Below the pieces are notes generated by a model that saw nothing but the letters and a program-made list of their open reading frames with translations, had not been told where the DNA came from and searched no databases. Of a stretch of 64,000 nucleotides of DNA, positions 58,455 to 64,000 are shown piece by piece (position 1 is the stretch's first letter; every line of letters starts with the position of its first letter). The stretch lies in contig JAAFYY010000001.1 in assembly GCA_014284505.1 (NCBI GenBank), positions 6,931,845 to 6,995,844 of the forward strand. The letters run 5' to 3'. Both the position numbers and the translations under genes were made by a program. This DNA is from Streptacidiphilus sp. 4-A2. GTDB lineage: Bacteria > Actinomycetota > Actinomycetes > Streptomycetales > Streptomycetaceae.

Positions 58455-60052
58455 GTGCCACGCGGTGACGGACGACTCAGCCATGACCTCCTTCCCGGCG
58501 AGAAGGGGCCCCAGGACGCCTGCGGCGTCTTCGGAGTCTGGGCCCCCGGTGAAGAGGTCGCCAAACTCACCTATTTCGGGCTGTACGCCCTGCAACACCG
58601 CGGACAGGAGTCCGCCGGTATCGCAGTGAGCAACGGCTCGCAGATCCTCGTCTACAAGGACATGGGTCTGGTCTCTCAGGTCTTCGACGAAACATCGCTG
58701 GGCTCGCTGCTCGGCCATATCGCCGTCGGCCATGCCCGCTACTCCACCACCGGCTCCTCCGTGTGGGAGAACGCCCAGCCGACCTTCCGGGCGACCGCCC
58801 AGGGCTCGCTGGCGCTCGGCCACAACGGCAACCTGGTCAACACCGCCGAGCTCGCGCGCATGGTCGCCGAGCTCCCGGGCGAGCAGCACATCTCGCGCTC
58901 CGGCGGTCGGCCGTCACCAATGACACCGACCTGGTCACCGCGCTGCTCGCGGGCCACCCCGACCTCTCCATCGAGGAGACCGCGCGGCAGATACTGCCGC
59001 AGGTCAAGGGCGCATTCTCGCTGGTCTTCATGGACGAGCAGACCCTCTACGCGGCCCGTGACCCGCAGGGCATCCGCCCGCTGGTGCTGGGCCGCCTCGA
59101 ACGCGGCTGGGTGGTCGCCTCGGAGACCGCGGCCCTCGACATCGTCGGCGCCTCGTTCATCCGCGAGGTCGAGCCCGGCGAGCTGATCGCGGTCGACGAG
59201 AACGGACTGCGCACCTCGCACTTCGCCGAGGCCAAGCCCAAGGGCTGCGTCTTCGAGTACGTCTACCTGGCCCGCCCGGACACCACCATCGCCGGGCGCA
59301 ACGTCCACCTGTCCCGGGTGGAGATGGGCCGCCGGCTGGCCAAGGAGGCCCCGGCCGAGGCCGACCTGGTGATAGCGACTCCGGAGTCCGGCACCCCGGC
59401 GGCCATCGGCTACGCCGAGGCCAGCGGCATCCCCTACGGCTCCGGCCTGGTGAAGAACGCCTATGTCGGGCGGACCTTCATCCAGCCGAACCAGACCATC
59501 CGCCAGCTCGGCATCCGGCTGAAGCTGAACCCGCTGAAGGACGTCATCCGCGGCAAGCGGCTGGTGGTCGTGGACGACTCCATCGTCCGCGGCAACACCC
59601 AGCGCGCCCTGGTCCGGATGCTGCGCGAGGCCGGGGCGGCCGAGGTCCACATCCGGATCTCCTCGCCGCCGATCAAGTGGCCCTGCTTCTTCGGGATCGA
59701 CTTCGCCACCCGGGCCGAGCTGATCGCCAACGGACTGACGGTCGAGGAGATCGGCGCCTCGCTGGGCGCGGACTCGCTGGCCTTCATCTCCACCGAGGGC
59801 ATGGTCGAGGCCACCGACCAGCCCCGGGAGCGGCTCTGCACGGCCTGCTTCACCGGCGAGTACCCGATGGAGCTGCCCGACCCGCAGCTGCTCGGCAAGC
59901 ACCTGCTGGAGGCCGAGATCGCCTCCGCCGGGCAGCCGCCCGCGGTCCGCAACGCGGCCGGCCGCAACCCCGCGGTCCGCAGCACCGACGCCGACGGGGT
60001 GCAGTCCCTGCTCGGCGGCATCGGCGCGGCCGACGCGCTGCGTCGCCCGTAA
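58455..60052 (+). CDS. purF: Amidophosphoribosyltransferase
   Basis: About 532 residues. GTG 58455 is 5 nt after TAGACT; probably leaderless. Propeptide VPRGDGRLSHDLLPGEKGPQDA then CGVFGVWAPGEEVAKLTYFGLYALQHRGQESAG: the Ntn-type catalytic Cys (residue 23) is exposed on cleavage. IAVGHARYSTTG, ALGHNGNLVNT; PRTase domain IATPESGTPAAIGYAEASGIPYGSGLVKNAYVGRTFI, LNPLKDVIRGKRLVVVDDSIVRGNTQRALV (PRPP loop) and SPPIKWPCFFGIDFATR. The first committed step, PRPP + Gln to PRA. One frame change near 58908. Confidence 0.97.
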
Positions 60053-60111
60053 CCGTTCGAACCGCCCGTTCGAGCCTGTACGACTACTCCCGACCCGAAA
60101 GGGCCGTTCCT

Positions 60112-61202
60112 GTGAGCGACCAGACCAGCACCGGCACGGACGGCGGCGCCACCTACGCCGCCGCCGGCGTCTCCATCGAGGCCGGGGACCTCGCCGTGCA
60201 GCTGATGAAGCAGTGGGTGGCCAAGGCCACCCGGCCCGAGGTGGTCGGCGGCATCGGCGGCTTCGCCGGGCTGTTCGACGCCAGTGCGCTCAAGCGCTAC
60301 CAGCGGCCGCTGCTGGCGTCGGCGACCGACGGCGTCGGCACCAAGGTCGCGCTGGCCGCGGCCTGGACAAGCACGACACCATCGGTCACGACCTGGTCGG
60401 CATGGTCGTGGACGACCTGGTGGTCTGCGGCGCCGAGCCGCTGTTCATGACCGACTACATCTGCGTCGGCAAGGTCCACCCGGAGCGGGTCGCCCAGATC
60501 GTCAAGGGCATCGCCGAGGGCTGCGTGCTCGCGGGCTGCGCCCTGGTCGGCGGCGAGACCGCCGAGCACCCCGGGCTGCTCGGCCCGGACGAGTACGACG
60601 TGGCCGGCGCCGGTACCGGCGTGGTCGAGGCGGACGCCCTGCTCGGCGCGCACCGGGTGCGGGCCGGGGACGTGGTGATCGCGATGGCCGCCTCCGGGCT
60701 GCACTCGAACGGTTACTCGCTGGTCCGGCACGTGCTGCTGAACCAGGCCGGCTGGAAGCTGGACCGGCAGGTCGAGGAGTTCGGCCGGACCCTCGGCGAG
60801 GAGCTGCTGGAGCCGACCCGGATCTACTCGCTGGACTGCCTGGCGCTGGCCCGGGCCACCGAGATCCACGCCTTCTCCCACGTCACCGGTGGCGGGCTGG
60901 CGGCGAACCTGGCCCGGGTCATCCCGGACGGGCTGCACGCCCGCCTGGACCGGGGCACCTGGAACCCGCTGCCGGTCTTCCAGACGGTGGCCCAGGTCGG
61001 CCGGATGGAGACGCTGGAGATCGAGCAGACGCTGAACATGGGCGTCGGCATGGTCGCGGTGGTCCCGCCGGAGTCGGTGGACACGGTGCTCGCGGTGCTG
61101 GCCGACCGGGACGTCGAGTCCTGGCTGCTGGGTGACATCGTCGAGCGCGGCGGCGAGTGGGACAACGGCGGCGCGGCGCTCTACGGCTCCTACGAGGCCT
61201 GA
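60112..61202 (+). CDS. purM: Phosphoribosylaminoimidazole (AIR) synthetase
   Basis: About 363 residues. GTG 60112. YAAAGVSIEAGDLAVQLMKQWV, PLLASATDGVGTKVALAAAL(D), DLVGMVVDDLVVCGAEPLFMTDYICVGKV, CALVGGETAEHPGLLGPDEYDVAGAGTGVVE, MAASGLHSNGYSLVR, AFSHVTGGGLAANLARVIPDG. FGAM + ATP to AIR. One frame change near 60362 (GCGGCCTGG for expected GCGGCCCTGG). Follows purF by 59 bp, so they are an operon. Convergent with DUF3073. Confidence 0.97.
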
Positions 61203-61210
61203 CGCACGAC

Positions 61211-61240
61211 CGGGGGCGCGCCGGGTCGGCCGCGCCCCCG
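61211..61240. terminator. purM terminator
   Basis: CGGGGGCGCG / CGCGCCCCCG, 10-bp perfect arms and a 10-nt loop, 8 bp after the purM stop. Confidence 0.75.
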
Positions 61241-61395
61241 CGCAGTCTCCTGGGTGCCGTCCAGGGCGTTCCTGGGCCGTGCTCAGCGGCCTTGCCCGGA
61301 GGCTTCCTCGTCGCTTTCCTGCCACGGACCGGCGGGAACGGCCGAATGGCCGACCCGGTAGTCACCGGATCGGCTGTTCGACTGACGCGAGGAGG

Positions 61396-61647
61396 TCAGG
61401 CGTGTTTGCGGTACGAGCCCGCAGACTCGTCCTCGTCCTCGTCCTCATCGCCGTTGTACAGCTGCGCGTACGACGCATATGGATCATCGTCCTCGTCGTC
61501 GTCATCGAACGGTTGCGGATTCACCGACTCGTTCGAAGGCGATGCGCCCAGCTCGTTGGCCAGACGTGACGGGTCGAAACCCACGTCGCCGTACTTCAGC
61601 TGGCGGGCGACCTTTGTCTGCTTGGCCTTGGCCCGGCCGCGCCCCAT
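61396..61647 (-). CDS. DUF3073 family protein
   Basis: 83 residues, intact. MGRGRAKAKQTKVARQLKYGDVGFDPSRLANELGA is the highly basic conserved DUF3073 head; a very acidic Asp/Glu tail follows (FDDDDEDDDPYASYAQLYNGDEDEDEDES). An actinobacterial small protein of unknown function, perhaps nucleic-acid-associated from the basic head. Its position between purM and the branched-chain dehydrogenase is conserved in Streptomyces to my knowledge. Confidence 0.92.
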   Translation of the reverse strand: MGRGRAKAKQTKVARQLKYGDVGFDPSRLANELGASPSNESVNPQPFDDDDEDDDPYASYAQLYNGDEDEDEDESAGSYRKHA

Positions 61648-62048
61648 GGCTCGACCCCCTCAACGACGGGGCTCATGGCCCGAGTCTTGACACGCGTTCA
61701 TGATGAGAAACGACCCCTCGTTAAGTGAGAGGGTCGGTCCTTTGAGCAATAACGGTACCTGCTTACAGCGCCGTACGGTACGCCGCCCGTGCGACGTTGC
61801 GCACTCTACCCCTGGGCGAGACCGTGTTGGTGCAGGTCACAAGGTAGCTGGCGGGTTTCGCCGGACACTTCCCGGGGCGGTCGACAGGACCGCTCCGGGA
61901 AGATTATCCCCCGTACGGGCAGTTGGTATCCCCCGTTCGGGGGCAGCAGGTGAGAACGGCGTTCCTGTCGGTTCCCGCCCGGCCGCCGCCGCGGACCGCC
62001 GCTCCACCGCCCGGCGGCGGGCCCCGGCCGTCAGCCGGGACCCGCCAC
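61648..62048. other. Intergenic region upstream of DUF3073
   Basis: About 400 bp. CGACCC (61711-61716) pairs with GGGTCG (61731-61736), continued by CTC/GAG with one bulged A: a hairpin in the DUF3073 leader. CCGTACGGTACGCC at 61773-61786 has short palindromes. No gene is seen. Confidence 0.45.
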
Positions 62049-62162
62049 CTCAGCCCCTCCGGACCGGGGAGCCGGCCTCAGCCCCTCCGGACCGGGGAGC
62101 CGGCCTCAGCCCCGGCGTCCGCCGGGACTCCAGCCTCAGCCCCGGCGTCCGCCGGGACGAGG
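62049..62162. repeat. Tandem repeats over the end of the dehydrogenase gene
   Basis: Four consecutive units starting CTCAGCCCC: two identical 28-bp units (62049-62076, 62077-62104) and two ~30-bp units (62105-62134, 62135-62162). The 30-bp units encode the repeated C-terminal peptide ADAGAEAG(V/S)P of the dehydrogenase; the stop (62078-62080) is in a 28-bp unit and the outermost unit repeats it beyond the gene. Confidence 0.85.
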
Positions 62163-63280
62163 ATCGAGCGCAGCCGGCCGACATCGGCCATCCGGCGCTC
62201 GGCGAGCCGGTCGGCGGCGACCGCCGGCGGCACGCCGTCGGCCTCGGCCCGGGCGAAGATCTCCAGGGTGGTGTCGTAGATCTTCGCGGCCTTGGCCTTG
62301 GCCCGGTCGAAGACGAAGCCGCCGATCTCGTCCGCGACCTGGATCACCCCGCCCGCGTTCACCAGGTAGTCGGGCGCATACAGGATGCCCCGGTCGGCCA
62401 GGTCCTTCTCCACGCCCGCGTGGGCCAGCTGGTTGTTGGCCGCCCCGCAGACCACCGTCGCGGTCAGGGCGGCCACGGTGGCGTCGTTCAGGGCGCCACC
62501 GAGCGCACAGGGGGCGTAGACGTCCAGATTGGCCCGGATCAGCGCCTCGGTGTCGGCGGCGACCTCCACCCCGGGGTGTGCGGCGCGGATCCGCTCCACC
62601 GCGTCCGGGCGGACATCGGTGATCACGACCTGCGCGCCGTCCTCGACCAGGTGCCCGACCAGGTAGTGGCCGACCTTGCCGATCCCGGACACCCCCACCC
62701 GGCGTCCGGCCAGGGTGGGTGCGCCCCAGCGGTGCTGGGCGCAGGCCCGCATCGCCTGGAACACGCCGAAGGCGGTCAGCACCGAGGAGTCGCCGGCCCC
62801 GCCGTACTCCGGCGAGCGGCCGGTCACGTAGTCGCACTCGCGGGCGATGACGTCCATGTCGGCGACGTAGGTGCCGACGTCGCAGGCGGTGATGTAGCGG
62901 CCGCCCAGGGACTGCACGAAGCGGCCGTAGGCGCGCAGCAGCGCCTCGGTCTTGATTCCGCCCTCGGTGATGTGGGCCGGGTCGCCTATGATCACCGCCT
63001 TGCCGCCGCCGAGGTCGAGCCCGGCCAGGGCGTTCTTGTAGGACATCCCGCGGGCCAGGTTCAGGGCGTCCTGGACGGCCTCCTCCTCGGAGGCGTAGGG
63101 TGAACCGGGTGCCGCCCAGAGCGGGGCCCAGTGCCGTGGAATGCAGGGCGATGACGGCCTTGAGGCCGCTGTCCCGGTCATGGCAGAGGACGACCTGCTC
63201 GTGGCTGTCGCCGGGGCGGTCGAAGAATCCGAAGCGAAGATCCGGCGCAGTACGCCGGAACCGTTCTGGACGTCGGTCAC
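62078..63280 (-). CDS. vdh: Valine/leucine (Glu/Leu/Phe/Val) dehydrogenase
   Basis: About 400 residues. Start 63280 region MTDVQNGSGVLR. After repair of two breaks (about 63235 and 63115) the N-terminus reads SHEQVVLCHDRDSGLKAVIALHSTALGPALGG, followed by YASEEEAVQDALNLARGMSYKNALAGLDLGGGKAVIIGDP (catalytic Lys), TACDVGTYVADMDVI, RRVGVSGIGKVGHYLVGHL (NAD fold), APCALGGALNDATV, CGAANNQLAH and YAPDYLVNAGGVIQVADE. NAD-dependent oxidative deamination of branched-chain amino acids, supplying acyl-CoA starter units in Streptomyces. Unusual C-terminal Ala/Gly/Asp repeat. Confidence 0.92.
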   Translation of the reverse strand: MTDVQNGSGVLRRIFASDSSTAPATATSRSSSAMTGTAASRPSSPCIPRHWAPLWAAPGSPYASEEEAVQDALNLARGMSYKNALAGLDLGGGKAVIIGDPAHITEGGIKTEALLRAYGRFVQSLGGRYITACDVGTYVADMDVIARECDYVTGRSPEYGGAGDSSVLTAFGVFQAMRACAQHRWGAPTLAGRRVGVSGIGKVGHYLVGHLVEDGAQVVITDVRPDAVERIRAAHPGVEVAADTEALIRANLDVYAPCALGGALNDATVAALTATVVCGAANNQLAHAGVEKDLADRGILYAPDYLVNAGGVIQVADEIGGFVFDRAKAKAAKIYDTTLEIFARAEADGVPPAVAADRLAERRMADVGRLRSILVPADAGAEAGVPADAGAEAGSPVRRG

Positions 63281-63483
63281 TGTGGTGACTCCATGTCGTT
63301 GTCGGCTGCGCCCACGGCGTGTGGTGTGGACGCGGCCCCGGGCGGGGCTCGTGGTGGAGCTCCGCCGGAGGCTGTCAGCAGATTAGATCCCCGGGGCCGG
63401 TACCGGGGAGCGGATGTCCAAGACCTGGGGCGCACGGGCGGAGGCTGCGCTTCCGGGCCACGGGAGCACGCCGCCGTGCGACG

Positions 63484-64000
63484 ATGCGGGACGTGCCTAC
63501 ATTGCGGACCTCGGTGCGGCCCCCCTATGCCGCCTACTTGCGCGTGTACGAGCCGCTGACGGCCTTTCCGGAGCCGGAGCGCTCGTACTGGCAGGGTTAC
63601 GCCGAGGAGCGCCGTGACCCGGCCGGAGAGCGGCGGACCGCCCTGGACGAGGGCCGGCGCCGGCTGGCCGACCTGATCGCGATGCCGCCGATGGCGGTGC
63701 CCGAGCGGGAGAGCCGGGACGCCTTTGTGCCACGAGCTGGACGGGGTGGTCTACCTCTGCCCGTGGCGGACCCGGCTGCGCAGCTGGATCGCCCTGGACG
63801 AGCTCCGGGAGACGCTCCCGGCGACGCTGCTGGACGCCGTGGTGCCGCCGGTGGTCAGGGCCCAGGCGGAGGCCGACTGGGACCGCTGGCGGGCCCGGCA
63901 CCCGGACGGGCGGCCGTGGATCCTGACCAGCACCTGGAACGTCCCGGTCTCCTGGTTCCTGCTGTTCGAGGACGGCGAGCGGGAGTTCGTCCCGGGCCGG
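63484..64000 (+). CDS. Conserved hypothetical protein (cut by window end)
   Basis: Starts ATG 63484 or GTG 63493 (MRDVPTLRTSVRPPYAAYLRVYEPLTAFPEPERSYWQGYAEERRDPAGERRTALDEGRRRLADLIAMPPMAVPERESRDAF). After a frame change near 63728 it continues RHELDGVVYLCPWRTRLRSWIALDELRETLPATLLDAVVPPVVRAQAEADWDRWRARHPDGRPWILTSTWNVPVSWFLLFEDGEREFVPG to the window edge. I recognise it only as the Streptomyces protein usually found between the valine dehydrogenase and bldC; function unknown. Divergent from the dehydrogenase. Confidence 0.72.
   Translation, partial: MRDVPTLRTSVRPPYAAYLRVYEPLTAFPEPERSYWQGYAEERRDPAGERRTALDEGRRRLADLIAMPPMAVPERESRDAFVPRAGRGGLPLPVADPAAQLDRPGRAPGDAPGDAAGRRGAAGGQGPGGGRLGPLAGPAPGRAAVDPDQHLERPGLLVPAVRGRRAGVRPGP

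Overview
The window is high-GC actinobacterial chromosome, most likely from a Streptomycetaceae (Streptomyces, Kitasatospora or Streptacidiphilus). The evidence is strong GC bias at third codon positions, many GTG and TTG starts, HspR- and Zur-type operators, Lsr2, DUF3073, and a conserved order of housekeeping genes. A perfect parS site (14640-14653) suggests an origin-proximal core region rather than a chromosome arm.

Layout. 1-16 kb: an acyl-CoA dehydrogenase divergent from a DUF5819/HTTM membrane pair across a KstR-like operator, a diaminopimelate-decarboxylase-like enzyme, a PP2C-like phosphatase, a secreted protein, a pirin behind paired MarR-like operators, an SseB-family protein, a FadE5-like acyl-CoA dehydrogenase, an M18 aminopeptidase and an NHL/thioredoxin protein carrying parS. 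15.8-24 kb: a mazEF toxin-antitoxin pair, a secreted beta-sandwich protein, a LURP-like protein, clpB under a HAIR operator, a YbjN protein and a membrane mannosyltransferase. 24-29 kb: an aminotransferase and a zinc ABC transporter operon (binding protein, ATPase, two permeases) behind a Zur box. 29-45 kb: DUF2617, a membrane spermidine-synthase-like protein, SRPBCC, an aldose epimerase, pyrE, DedA, fbaA, DUF3151, a diacylglycerol-kinase-like protein, purA, two GNATs, a class III aminotransferase, a GntR regulator and a SLATT/DUF4231-like membrane protein. 45.6-64 kb: a de novo purine block (purD, purC, purS-purQ-purL, purF, purM) interspersed with a DMFase-like protein, two tRNA-Gly genes, lsr2, an ECF41-type sigma factor, a maleylpyruvate-isomerase/sterol-carrier-like protein, DUF3073 and a valine/leucine dehydrogenase.

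The purine genes here supply IMP synthesis from PRA (purF) through GAR, FGAM, AIR and SAICAR, and purA takes IMP towards AMP. pyrE completes OMP formation. Many convergent gene pairs are separated by long perfect hairpins that look like bidirectional terminators.

Quality warning. About 34 genes, including purD, purF, purM, fbaA and clpB, are broken by one or more frame changes. Nearly all fit loss of one or two bases from short G/C runs or dinucleotide repeats. This is best explained by consensus error in the sequence, not pseudogenisation. I give each such gene as one reconstructed CDS spanning all frames and name the approximate break positions.

Most interesting points: (i) a second tRNA-Gly (UCC) with A18 and a TGC-type T-loop, resembling the non-proteinogenic cell-wall tRNA-Gly of staphylococci; (ii) a probable origin-spanning inversion junction near 45 kb relative to S. 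coelicolor gene order as I remember it; (iii) tandem repeats that duplicate gene ends together with their stop codons; (iv) a group of genes that look leaderless; (v) a 45-bp tandem duplication in clpB.
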